From Hetaerina americana (taxonomy: Eukaryota > Arthropoda > Insecta > Odonata > Calopterygidae), in contig JAKTNV010000006.1 of NCBI GenBank assembly GCA_022747635.1, positions 70,154,590-70,218,589 on the forward strand: 64,000 nt of DNA. Reading direction: 5' to 3'. The translations under genes were made by a program, and so were the position numbers. Of the stretch, positions 11,658-23,395 are shown piece after piece; position 1 is the first letter of the stretch, and the number at the start of each line of letters is the position of its first letter. The notes below the pieces were generated by a model, which made no database searches, was not told where the DNA came from, and worked only from the letters and a program-made list of their open reading frames with translations.

Positions 11658-12685
11658 TTGTAAATTACTCACAAAGCTAGAATCGTACGACCTAGATAAA
11701 AGCTTTGGGGCCGGATAAAAGATTTTTTGAATTGTCAAGTACAAAAAATAGTCATTGACAGAGGTAGTCAATTGCAGTAGAAGTTAGTTTAGGTATTCCC
11801 CCGGGAATGGTAATCGAACCTCTTTTATTCCTACTTTACGTTAACGACATTAACTCTGTATTCACTAGCTAGATACGTTTATTTGCCGACGATGCATTGA
11901 TATATCGTGGTAATCGTAATCCTGAGGCTAGCACCTTTATCGGAAGACTTTAATTTCATGCAACGCTAGTATGTCACTCGACAATTAGAACTAAACTTAA
12001 AAAACTGCGTAGTGATGAATTTAAAAATAAGCGATTCCTTCCCGAACGCCTGCTGCGTCGGGAACACCGAAATAGAATGTGTACGTATAGTCAATTAAAT
12101 ACCTAGGCGTTACCCTCACTGACGATCTCTCCCGGGTAAAACACATTCGGGGAATATGTGGACAAGCTAACAAAAAATAAGGATTTGTTAGAAGAGTTCT
12201 AGATAAATGTGATTAATAGGTCAAAGAGAAATGTTATCTGTCGCTGGTTAGGCCTTATTTAGAGTATGCTGCTAATATATGGGATCCTCACGAAGTTGGA
12301 TCAATTGTCATATTGGATCGCGTGCAGTGTAGAGCAGCTAGATTTATTATACGTCGTATTGATAAACTAAGATGCGTATGCAAAAGATTAGAGCAGCTAG
12401 GCAGGGTTAAATTACAGATTGAAGCTCTTGCATAAATTGGGAGGTCACTTTAGCGGTGATGTTGAAAATTTATTACTACCCCCATTGCACTACGATCGGC
12501 GAGATCATGTCAATAAAATAAGAGATATGTTGGTGTAGAACAGATAAGTTTAACATATATTTTTTTCGCGAGTGACAAGGGATCAGAATAACGTTGTCCG
12601 ACCGCGGTACGGTCATAATTACATCAAAATTAGTCTGGTGTGCCTATCAGATACCCTAGTGGCGGCTCGCAGGGTACTAAAATAT

Positions 12686-13005
12686 GTACTATCTCTCTCC
12701 TTCCAAGCAAATTTTTGCCTTTGATTTCACCCGAAAATGACCATTGCCCAAAAAAACATGGAGACTTTATAGAAAAGAGATATGAGAATTTATCAACTCA
12801 TTTCGGGTATCAGATACGCACAAATTTAGGCGTCCGAATAGCGAAAACGCCAGCGGATAAATATTTACACGAATGCATGAGCTTTTACAAAGAACCGGGG
12901 CTAAAGCAACCAGCCACCATGGAAAAGAAAGCAAATATGATTCCTCTTCGCCGTCTTTAAAAAAATATCGTTTCTTGCTTTATAAATAGGGGAAATCTTC
13001 TTCCT
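12686..13005. other. Unassigned spacer
   Basis: A 106-codon frame (12640-12960, +) begins inside the preceding LINE tail and has no recognised domain, so it is probably chance. No other structure seen. Confidence 0.35.
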
Positions 13006-13345
13006 TGCTTTGCACTCCCTTACTATCTCTTTCCATTTCTTTGTCTTCTTCGTGTTTTCCGAGGAAAAAACAAATTGGGAAGGGTCGACAGATGAGGCTC
13101 GTGGCTGAGAGGAGAATGGGACAGCGGTGGGGGAAAAAATAAGGAGAAGGAACGGAAGGAGTGAAAAAGGCAGGGAAGGGAAAGAGGAGAAAAATAGGGA
13201 TTACGAGACAAGAGCGAAAGGTCAGGGGCGACGCTGCCGGGGACGACCAGGGAATACGCGATGAAGAACAAGAGATTTTCGGAGGAAACTGAGAGGGAAG
13301 AATGATCCGTTGTGAACAATCCCCGGAAAAAGGGAGAGCATGTAA
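13006..13345 (+). other. Purine-rich strand-asymmetric island
   Basis: The plus strand is rich in GGGA/GAAGG/AGGAGAA. Overlapping minus-strand frames (12980-13438 and 13023-13319) are Ser/Pro/Phe-rich and typical of translated polypyrimidine. The wording resembles the island at 6.7 kb (GAGGAGAA-AGAAAAATAGGG), which may mean shared ancestry or only shared composition. Confidence 0.55.
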
Positions 13346-16300
13346 AAAATACAACTTGGAGGCTTGATCTTTTACCTTTAATATCAGGGCCTTGAGTAAC
13401 TTGCAGAAATCACTTCTTCCAGAAATCCTTGTGAGCACATAAAAAAAGTGTGAATTAACTATATGAATCGTTTTTAACAGTTTCTGATTCGTTGTAAGTA
13501 ATTTTTTTATTCATTCCATGCTTGTAAATGGTAGTGTGCCGGAGTTATAGTTACTCACTGAATATGTACATAGTACGGGTCACGCTAGTATATGAGTCAG
13601 TTCAGTAGTCATTGGGGCAATTTGCTAAACAACGACACATACATTGTGAAGCTAAAGAAAAGGTACTTCACAAGTATATATGATATTTAATAGCCGAATA
13701 GGATAATTAATTGTCACACATTGTAATTGATATTATTAATGTATAGAATATAAATATATCAATTTCGTTTGCTTATTTTTTCGGACCATTAATAATAGAG
13801 TAAATGTTATGTGTTCGAGAACATAGTCCTAAAACAACTGTGGTAGCTCATGAAATGATATATTAAAAGAAATTCTAATGAACTAATAAACATATTTCAA
13901 TAAGAATAACTATTTGTTTATGAAAAATTGTTACTATCTCGCTCACAGGTCTGATGATGATAGTTTGGTAGATCCCATCCCGATACTAGAACCCGATATT
14001 ACAATAGTTTTAAGCGAAAATATTTGTTTAAGGGACAAAAGCATGATATCAATTGAAAAATTAAGAAAAACTCGAATATTATTTAATATTAGGCAAATAT
14101 CGTAATACCAATAACAAATTGAAGTAAAGTGGAAAATTCTTACCGAAAAAAAACATTAACTATTGTTCCAAAAGGAAAGACGAAAATATAATTTCTCATA
14201 AAGAAGGAATACATCATACAGATGAAACAGTTCTACCAATATGACAATTTTAACTAATTATAACTGAGAACTACTAACAAATGAAAAAGATATTTGGAAT
14301 GGGAAGTGAATTTCAATAAAACCAGTGGTATGCACAGCGAGTTTTGATCTTAATGAGTGGTACAGTCATGATTACATTCTCATTACCATGAACAAACGTG
14401 TTGGGTTTTAGTGGTTTTCATTAAATATGTCACCTGTAGCGCAGGGGGCACAAACATTTAATATTGGGTCCTAGTTCGGATGGCCTGCTTGTAAAAACAG
14501 TGAATTTAAAGTTAGAAGTTTAAAGTTATAATGACGATCATTGAAGCTGACAACAGTTACACATCTCTGGCGATCGGAATAAATTCTAACGAAACACTGC
14601 GGAATTCAATAACAGTAACAAGCATAGAGCATACACACCATCCACCCAGTTCCTTTTCCGGATGCGCCAAGTCAAATAGCCTAGAGAGTCAGGGCACTGC
14701 TGGATATTGCCTCTTAGTGGTAGAGTGCGGGCAAAGGTATGCCAAATACTAGGCTTTGGTTGCCCTTGCGGCATACTGGCTAAATTGCCCCAAAACGGAC
14801 GGTTGGAGTGCCGTAACCGCTACAATGGAATGCTGCTCGTGGCACGGGAGTGCGGAGGCTGGCAACATCGAATATCCTCTCTTTCATTGCTCGTTAAAGT
14901 CAAATTAATAACGGTAGCTAAAATTGAATTAAATTGCAAATTTTCAGCACAAAACCCTTTTGCGGTATTGTGTATTGCCAATTCAAAACTGTCTCAACAA
15001 GAAAAAAATATTTAATCAAATTTGAATATTTTTTTTAATTAAATTGAAGTAATTTTGTAAATTCTGATAATTAAAGCATAGGGTTATCATAGGCTAATAA
15101 ACGCTAGCTTAGTTTTAACGGCGATTGGGGTTTTGAAGTGTTGTTGCTTGAAAACGACACGAGGGAATTTTGGCATCATCCTTTTCTAAATTTTATTATT
15201 TTTTTCATGTTGCATTAAGTGTATGCTATATATTCATTTGATGTTGTAAATACCATTTTAAAGAACAGTTAATTGTCACATTTTCGGAAATTACCAATGT
15301 AAAATTTTACATTACAAAGACATTCAGAGTAAGACTCTTAGTTAATTTAAAAAGACAACTCCAAGCTATAATCCAATTGAACGCCTTATTAACATTATCC
15401 AATCAACACCATGCCGTAGAAAGTGTTCTTATTAACTCAATGAGCCAACAGTGGGGAACTCTGGTATGCGGTCCTACGATTTGCTTGCAGTCAGTCAGGG
15501 GAATGTGCTCTGCCCCATTGGCATGATGGCATGGGAAGGCCAAATCTGTTGCAATATTTTCCACTATTGGAGTCATAGCTCAAATATTGGTGAATGCTTA
15601 GTCAGGACATTCTTCAAGCCAGGTGCATCTAGTGCTTCCCGATAATTCCATACGGTTTCTTCATGTGAAATTTTAATTGAAATTCTCAATGATACAATTG
15701 TCCGCGTGTAGTAACGGTGGGGTTGCGATCCGTGAAATCGTCTCCGGAAAGACAAATTGGGAAATTCCTTAGAAATCCGGAGAAGTGTAATACAGTGTGC
15801 GACAGCATAACTTCCTTTTTTAGAGCGCAAAACGGTTTCAAAAATGTTGGAAGTTGGAAGTTGTGTTGTTGTATGTTGCCACTCCCTGAGTTTTACAGTT
15901 TATATTCCTTCACTAATGCTTCCCTTCGGCGATATGTTAGGGAGGGGCGGTATTTGCGGGTGGGTTACCAGCAGAGAATCGTATTTTTTATAAAAATCAT
16001 TATATAGTTGCCTTTATTTTTGCATTAGCATTTCTTGCATATAGACTGTTTGCCCAGACGAGTGAAAAGTATGAGATAAGGAACAAACGAAACGGTGCCG
16101 GAAGCGGTAGCAGCCGCTTCCCAGTTGGTCCCACGGAAATCATCAGCGATACTTCGGCGAATGCATAATTTGACTATCTTAATTTCTATGTTTTTGGGTC
16201 TTAGTGTTTTTTTTAATTTTATAGCAATAAAATTAAGATCTAGTTTTTGCTATTTTATTGATTGATATATTTTTTACTAGCCTGTTATCATTAAATACTA

Positions 16301-16615
16301 CTTTAGCATTAAATATGCTATGGTATGGCATTAAATACTGCTGGTATACTGCTCACTCAGGTACTCGAAACAACTCACTCATTAATGATTAGCCTCCATT
16401 CAGCAGAGGATCTTTAATCACGATTATTTCGCTTGTGAGCGAGTTGAGCCCATCATCCATCGTTTGATGTTGTTGTCGATTGTGCAATGTCAATTGCATA
16501 GTCGAATTTTGCTGCAGCTCTGCCTAGTATGTCTGAATTGTACAGATTCAAACGCACAGGTTCAAATTCAGATCCCTATAGATTATCCATGATAACCATC
16601 TTTATTTATTTCACA
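13346..16615. other. Mostly featureless AT-rich DNA
   Basis: There is a less AT-rich patch at about 14640-14880 with short overlapping frames on both strands, none recognised. A decayed tRNA-like stretch lies at 14428-14490 (listed separately). An 8-bp hairpin GGAAGCGG / CCGCTTCC lies near 16100-16121. No gene is supported. Confidence 0.45.
14428..14490 (+). repeat. Possible decayed tRNA-derived SINE head
   Basis: An A-box-like TAGCGCAGGGGGC is followed about 35 bases later by a B-box-like AGTTCGGAT. The cloverleaf does not close, so it is not a tRNA gene. It may be the relic of a SINE head. Confidence 0.3.
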
Positions 16616-16619
16616 TTAA

Positions 16620-16799
16620 TCCGAAAACAGAACGTTGCCCTACACATAGTACTTTTTGCAATAATATAAAAATAAAAACAATTGCAAAGACCCAAACCCT
16701 GGTTGAATAAAATCCCACTTAAATGGGAATTGAAACTACGATCTCTAGATTGTCATGAGAGGATGTTACCCAGACGCCACCGGGCCGACAAATGAAATC
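16620..16799 (-). repeat. tRNA-derived SINE, minus strand
   Basis: On the minus strand, starting near 16799, an A-box-like GTGGCGTCTGGGTAA (16766-16780) is followed by a B-box-like GTAGTTTCAATTCCC (16725-16739) and then a non-tRNA body. Acceptor-arm pairing is absent. The body does not match the SINE at 36.7 kb, so it is a different family. The 3' limit is a guess. Confidence 0.5.
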
Positions 16800-17095
16800 A
16801 ACTACCTATCAATAATACTTGTTCAAAATATATTTCCCCCTGGCTTTCGTGCAAGCACGGTGCTTGTCAAGTGCCTTTGTTAAAAAAGGGGGCCCACGGG
16901 GAAGAACAAAACCTCCTGGACAGCATTGCCGTTTCTCTGCACTTGCACGCGGAGCTAGGCATATGCTTTTCACTAAACTATCGAAGGAATCCCCAGTCGG
17001 AGAGAAAGAGAATCGTGGAAAGGCAGACCATCGCCCTTGATAAAAATAGAGAAGACGACTGCAGCCCAAGCCTTTCAAGGCCATGATACTAAATG
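16800..17095. other. Unrecognised segment open on both strands
   Basis: Frames of about 70-91 codons overlap on both strands (plus 16819-17040 and 16871-17086; minus 16809-17084) in a locally GC-richer stretch. The minus frame has a Pro/Gly/Arg-rich centre. No domain is recognised and no splice pattern is obvious. Confidence 0.3.
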
Positions 17096-18600
17096 GGGCC
17101 TCTCTTCTCTAAAAGTAATGACCGGTGGGCACTCGGTGGGAACCCATAAGTAGTAAGGAATGAAGTACATTGGACAGACCTACATTTTGCCTTCTTCTAA
17201 ACGCTAGCTTGCATTACTTTAGGAGTATAGTTTCTGCTGACCTCACATGGCAAATAATAAGTCTCGATCATTCTTCTGTGAAAACCTTTATTCTAACTTC
17301 TTCGTTTGGCCGAGGGAATAATGCCAGTTCGTGCATTCCTCTTTCAAATAAAATATTGGCTAACTTGAATGCCCCGTAGATTTTTCATTTTGCGAGGGAA
17401 TATTATTATTGTGGAGATAATATCACTCCAAGATTTTTGGTCATCCACTGTTCGTTAAAACGGAAGCTAACTTCTTTGACGATTGTCCAGCGCTATGTCC
17501 TACACCTTTCGTATTCCGTACTCGATATCATTCTGTAAACGATATCACCCAATTTCGGATATTTTTCTTTTCCACAAAAAGAGAGAATATTTTATATCAA
17601 CACATCCTTTTGGAAATTATCAAAATCTGTTACGACAATTGACCGTGGATCGCTCATCTTTTACGACAATTTGAGGAAAAGCAAGTCCGTTTTTACCAAC
17701 AAACATCTCCCCATTAAATATATCAGTCAGTTTTATTTTACAGGTGCAGATAACTAGTAAGTGAAAACAGACGCAAAATGAAATTGCAAAACTCATCGCT
17801 ATTATTTTAAGAAAAATTCTTATTTCAATGCAAAATGAAACAACAATAGTTACAAAATACGCTGGTGAGTAGACAAATTATGTCACCAGCAGTTACCCGA
17901 ATTTTTTTAATCTTAACCCACAAGTCTCCGCTGCTTTCTCCTATAATTTATCCGGAGAAAAAATTGCCCGGCCTAAAAATTTCTCCCTTTGGAAATACTT
18001 GATGACATTGTGACCTATCATATTAGCTGTAATACCAAAAAGCAGGTTCACTCTCGTCTTACACTTGGCTATAATCAATTAGAGGTGAAGTTTACTTCAC
18101 GAAGTTGAATAGCAACTAATTTTTCTATTGGCTTAGCCCCACCCGTATCATTACAATTGTCTCCAGCTGAGTCATGCGAGAAAGACTTTCCCTTTTCCCC
18201 TACCCCTGAGTGACACCGTATTTCGAACTCACAATAATCAAATTGATCAGATGGTGTATGATTGGACTTTGTAGAACTATACTGAATAATTGGTTTATAC
18301 TGCGATGTAATCAAAGACTACCATAGACCAAGGTGAGATCAACGAACACCAATTGTTTTGATTTATCGTGAGAAACCAGCTCTGTGCTTGGGATCAAGCT
18401 CAAATCTTGTTCCACGCAGCTTTGATGAGGCTTAAATTCTGTTTGTCCTATGGGGATGTAATGCAGAATTGTCCAACCTATCCCTTTGAACAGAATATTC
18501 TCCATGATTTAAAGGCATGGGACTAAAATGGATAATGGGCGGCAACTATCACGCATAAAGATTGGGTCTATAATCTAGTAGAAAGATTATATTGGCATAA
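17096..18600. other. No recognised gene
   Basis: AT-rich; only short scattered frames. Nothing identified. Confidence 0.4.
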
Positions 18601-18634
18601 ATCTATTATCAAAAACGATAAAATATTTCCACTA

Positions 18635-18838
18635 ATGAATAAAACTAGTATTATTTTACTTTGTTGCTTTGTAGCTACAATAAACATGGTTTCTGTTGAA
18701 GCCACCGTAAAATACTATATTGCTGGACGTGGCTTGAAGTCGACCATGCTTACATGTAGAGGCCAGAATTCCTGTGAAGGCTTGTGGGTGTTGGTAATTT
18801 TGATACTTCCTATTGTTGTATTAACCTATTGCCCATGA
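18635..18838 (+). CDS. Candidate first exon of a small secreted peptide (low confidence)
   Basis: An ATG at 18635 opens 67 codons. Residues 1-23 (MNKTSIILLCCFVATINMVS then VEA) have the layout of a signal peptide: a lysine near the start, a hydrophobic core and small residues before a plausible cleavage after SVEA. The rest holds two cysteines in a short polar segment (about residues 40-47, CRGQNSC), then a hydrophobic run LWVLVILILPIVVLTYCP. That hydrophobic end may be intron read-through, because G|GTAATT near 18793-18798 looks like a splice donor. If so, the exon would end after about CEGLWVL. No TATA box, acceptor or second exon is established. A chance frame is quite possible in 64 kb. 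Confidence 0.25.
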   Translation: MNKTSIILLCCFVATINMVSVEATVKYYIAGRGLKSTMLTCRGQNSCEGLWVLVILILPIVVLTYCP

Positions 18839-20380
18839 AATGATATTGCTTGTGAAGTTCATTAGAGTGTATGTGTTTAATGTGATTAAAATTATCGCAA
18901 CTCTCCTAATAATGTACTAAAGTATGCCTCCTCTGGTGCAAGTCATACACTTCTATATAAAATATAAGTTTTTAAATTCTATATAAATTGCCATTAATTA
19001 GGAAATAAAACGAATATAAACAATACTACCAATTATGATTTCCATTACCAAATATCTGCGAAGCCAAATTCTTTAATTAATAAGCCTAAGTTTGAAAGAA
19101 TTAGGCAAGAAATATGGAAACATCAAATTGATCTGCGGGCCTAGGGAAAATGCGAAATGGGATCGAAGTAATATTATTACGAAATATTTTTATATTGAAT
19201 GTTAAACTACTTCTTATTTCATACGGATTTGAGGTTTAACTTTTTGCGTAATGAATATTGCAGTAGCCGAGTGGTTAAAAAGTGTACAAATATCTAATAA
19301 CCAGCTGATAAAAGTATGAAGTATTTGCCTCTGAGACGATTAAAGACAATGTAAATATCAAAATAATCTCCATTGCAACGTGAAAGTATTTATTGAATCC
19401 CTTATTGAAACGCTGAAAAGCCCGATGATCGCTAACCCCCACTACGAATCTGATAAAACGGCATACGTAATCATACGTTCGCCTTTGAATATTTTTCACA
19501 TGCCAAAGTACAAATTAATTATCTCATTTTAAAGTTGAACCCTGAAATGAAAATCAAATTTACATCTTTTACAACTCGTAAATTAATTGACTAATTTCAC
19601 ACAAAATTCAAATGAATTACTGAGGTTATCTTTTACCTTTTGTATCACTCATGTTGAATGTATTTCATTAAATGATATGGATAACTTTTGAGGAACCAGA
19701 ACATTTGAATCTTATTTTAGTATAGAAAATTGCTAAAATATTATTTCAACATGCAACCACACATTTGAAATCTGATCTTTACGTCTATGTGAACACATTT
19801 ACATTTTTATGAAAGATAAACAAGTGATAGGAGTACTGTAGTAAAGATTTTATGACTTTTTCATAAAATATTAAAGTACAGGAAAAAAGGGAGCTGCTAA
19901 TTAATATTTAACCTAGCCTATTGCATTATACATATGCCACGTTACATTTTTTAAATATGTGCTATTTGCCAAAATAGCAAACTATTACGGAACCCATAGC
20001 TGAATTTAAATACTTTTAATTGTACAATCTAGTGCTGTGAGAAATCTAAGACGAGCGCAGGAATGTTCAAAGGAACTCCTGCGTAAAATGTAAATTAAAA
20101 TTATTCATCTCATAATTAGAAATGTTGTAATATATTTGATTATTAATATCAAAATTTAATTTTTAAGAATATAATACTACATATTTTTCAGTCTTTTACC
20201 TTTTAGCAAAATACTCAATTACCTTGTTGAATCCCGGTCTTGTTTGAATGTCAAATTATGTTTTTAACTGTAAAACTAAATATCAAATGAAACCATATTT
20301 TTTGGGAGACACGCAAGGATTGAAAAAAATGAACTCAATGCTCAACAACGTGCAGCAAACGTCTGCAAATCACGGAAGTG
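18839..20380. other. AT-rich DNA, no recognised gene
   Basis: The only hint is a tRNA-like A-box string, TAGCCGAGTGGTTAAAA, near 19265-19281 without a matching B box. It may be a SINE relic. Confidence 0.4.
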
Positions 20381-21300
20381 CACGAGGCCGCAAAAACGGG
20401 TAAAACAAGCCCCCCCCCCCCCTTGAAAACTTTTCCCAAACCCCTGCGAACTCCACGAGAGGGGGGAGGGCGCAGGTCATGTCAATCCTAACTCTCGGAA
20501 GGGGAATGGAAGGCGGAAGATCACGTAGGAGAAGGGACAAGGGGGCAGGAGAGGGAAAGAGATGAAGAAATGGAAGGAGAGGGAAGGGGGTTAAAAAAGA
20601 TGGAGTCCGGGGGTGGAAAGAAGGAAATAAGGCAGATGGAGTGCAAAGGGCGAGGCGGGTGGGAGAGAGGAGGAGGGGATTGTGAGGAGAAAATAGGTGC
20701 GTGTGCTGGCAGAATGGAGATTGGGTGAAGATTAAGGATGTCGGACTGATTAGGGGAGATGCGGAGGAGCAGTGAGGGAGGGGGGAGGCGCAGGATGACG
20801 GGGAGAGGGCTGGGGAAGGGTTCGGAGAGGGAGATGGGAAAATATAAAAGTCCGAGAGGAGAGGGAAGGAGGGTAGAGAGGAGTGGGAGGGTTTTGAAGG
20901 GTTAGGGGAATCTGGCGGTAAGGAGGAGGGGCCAGGCAGTAGGAGGTGACCAGAATGGGGAACTGAGAGGGGAGGAGTTCGAAGGCAGAAGCGCTGGTAC
21001 TCACGAAGATTAAACGGCTGACTTATTGGGTTCAGACACAACGTATGTCGTTCCTCAATCCCCTCTCTCCCATCCCTCCCCCGCTCCCTTTCTTCCATCC
21101 CTCCCTTCCCTACACTGGCCACCCCGAAACAAACTCCCCGCGACCCCGCCCTCCCCCTCCCTACATCTCTCCCTTCCTTTATATCCAAAACTCTTTTCTG
21201 ACCTCATCCCCCTTCCCTCCTCCCTCTCCTGCCACCCCCCGCACATAAACTCCACACCACGGTGCCTCCCTCCCCTCGGGACGACATAACCCCTCCCTCA
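20381..21300. other. Purine-to-pyrimidine strand-switch island
   Basis: A C-run near 20409-20422 is followed by about 500 bp of purine-rich plus strand (20460-21000). After a short mixed stretch comes about 240 bp of pyrimidine-rich plus strand (21050-21290, CCCTCCC and TCTCTC blocks). The switch makes the two arms loosely complementary in composition. A 272-codon minus frame (20370-21188) and others are Ser/Pro/Leu-rich artefacts of this composition. Confidence 0.65.
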
Positions 21301-22495
21301 CTCAATCCGCCCTGCGCATCCAACGGAAGGGATTGATTTCGAACTTCATTCCTTCTTCTCAGACGTCCTCAACGCGGCCCTCCGGCAGCTAACTCCCTTT
21401 TGGTCGTGTCCCAGTACTTGAACTATTCGTGGTGCCTCAGCGCTTGCTCTCCGTCTTCCACCCCTGAATTTCACCGCCAAGTACGTGTGATTCTGCGTGC
21501 GATAGACAGGCATCGCAGCCAAGGGGCTTGAAAACGGATCGCAGTCAATCCACGAGTGAGTTTCATACGATATCCATGTGGAAAGAATTCACCTTACCTT
21601 ATTTTGATTCGCATAAGTACACATCAGGGTGGAAATTCTCTTCTCCGTATTTAGATAAGGATTTTTTTAAAAATGTGGTTAACTGAAAAATACCTTAGAC
21701 GATGTGTATTTAAGCGGAATGCAATAAATTTACAAGTTGCCAAAAATTATACTAAGGAAGCTTATACAAATTTGTAACTACGCTGCGTTTCTTAATCGAT
21801 CAAATAATCGCCATATCCGTTTTAGGCAAAAGACAAATTTAATATATTTCTGATGGACTAAATACAACATCTAAAAATTTTAATCTGAATTACTTCTTTT
21901 CCTTTAATAAAGTGAAACAGGTTATATCAGAATGGATCATTGTAATTGGATATGTTTAATAGATATGTATAAATCACCCTAAATTCGAATCAATAAGAAT
22001 ATAATTTTGCATATCATCTAACTGTAATAAGTCTTTAATTTAAAAATGAATTTATAATCGCATGGGGATTACACCCAAAAATACCATTCGGTCGTTTTGC
22101 AATTACTGGTGTGTCATAGTGGATTATGGACTAAAAATTTAGTTTTGATTATACTGAGGTTATATTTTCATATTAAACTTCTATTACCCATACACCATAT
22201 CACCAAAATTAAATTAAATACATTTTTAGACTACTTCGCTTGTAAAATAGAACTTAAGAAATTTTGGCATTTCAGTAGAACTATTCAATAGGGAGGCAAC
22301 CAATGGCCGAGGCCATTTGCGACATTATGGATAGGTGGGTAATTTTTTAGGGGTACGAATTCAGGGGATAGGGTGATGGTTGGGAGAAACCCGGCTTCGG
22401 CGTTAGACTACTCTTCATAAAATATAGTATGTCAAGGGCTCTCACTTTTTACATCCCATCTGATAGGCTGAGTACTCCACCTGAAGCGCTTTCAA
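21301..22495. other. No recognised gene
   Basis: About 250 bp of moderately GC-rich sequence (to about 21560) grades into AT-rich DNA. No domain, splice structure or repeat recognised. Confidence 0.4.
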
Positions 22496-22605
22496 TCCCA
22501 AGTGTAAAGAAATGCCATTGAAAAATTTTACTGCTATGGGGCTCCAAACCCGTGCCCTCGGGATGGGAAATCCTTACTCTATCCACTGCAACAATCCAAT
22601 TCCTT
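22496..22605 (-). repeat. tRNA-derived SINE, minus strand
   Basis: Reading the minus strand from about 22602: A-box-like TGCAGTGGATAGAGTAA (22573-22589), a GATTTCCCATCC segment where an anticodon arm would be, and B-box-like CGGGTTTGGAGCCCC (22537-22551). The arrangement resembles a tRNA-Gly(CCC)-like head, but acceptor pairing fails. The body downstream is unrecognised, so the 3' limit is uncertain. Confidence 0.5.
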
Positions 22606-23395
22606 TGAAATTCAACTCTGATTTCTCTAGATACTGAAATGCTACGAAGTCAAAATGTAAAATTAGTTCGCCTTCACCGCGATGATTTTTACCATTTTAA
22701 GTGTTTGCATTGTAATACATAAAAGCAAATGACTCTGGTAAACGTTCTTGCCGCGGTATTTCCCCCAATCCTTATCCTAGTTAAACAATGAGATAGATAG
22801 CAAATATAAATTCATTCTAAAAAATAACGAATAAAAAACTGACTAACTGACTTAATAACGTGGTCGGTTTCAAAATATACTTAATTAAAAACGTAAACTA
22901 AATCGATTGATTGATTCAAACAAAATTAAAAGTTTCAGTAGTACTGGTTGAATGTTTTTATGAATAGATAAAAAGCATATGCCGACAAAGTATAATTTCA
23001 ATACTCAATGTTAATTTCGAAAATAGAATAATGTTAAATTGGATTCAAATAAATGAAACTCTTGGATTGGCTACGATTTCAATCAGTATCATAATAATGA
23101 ACCAATTTTCGTCTTAAAATATATGAATTTACTGTGAAGAAATAATTCAGCATTGTACGTATCCTCAGAAATGCTGAAGAAAACCAACCTAGCTACTCCA
23201 TGGAATCCGGCTGAAACCACCGCGAAATCACAAATCGCCTATCATTTTCCTATAGTTCGATAAGGGGCATCCCTTAGCAGGTAACCCGTGGCCTCAAAAG
23301 TAGGTACCATGTATCCTCCTGGGACCATTTTGGAGCCAGCCGTCTTGCTACTTAAAGCCCATACAAATATTCCGCTATCGGGCTCGACACTTCCA
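22606..23395. other. No recognised gene
   Basis: AT-rich, then mixed composition near 23200-23390; nothing identified. Confidence 0.4.

Larger units (their letters stand above)
10190..12685 (+). mobile_element. CR1/L2-like LINE, nearly full ORF2 length, heavily decayed
   Basis: Plus-strand translation in shifting frames gives, in order: an APE-type endonuclease remnant with GGDFNVPSIDW near 10308-10340; the linker before RT, with NSFFQSVFTNISP near 11065-11110; the RT start (ELLMKNRNGLRKGRSFEKQLT near 11500-11560); the motif around GIPPGMVIEPLLF near 11790-11830; the catalytic FADDALIYRG near 11878-11908; the C-terminal segment RPYLEYAANIWDPHEVG near 12250-12300; and RAARFI near 12330. The 3' UTR runs to the tail module TCTGGTGTG...GGCGGCTCGCAGGGTA near 12630-12680. 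Stops and frameshifts are scattered through all domains, so this is an old pseudogene. The domain order and motifs fit the CR1/L2/Jockey group; CR1/L2-like is my best estimate. Confidence 0.75.

Noticed and set aside
20370..21188. 272-codon minus-strand frame, among the longest in the window
   Set aside because: It is Ser/Pro/Leu-rich translation of a polypyrimidine strand with no domain; stop codons are rare there simply because of composition.
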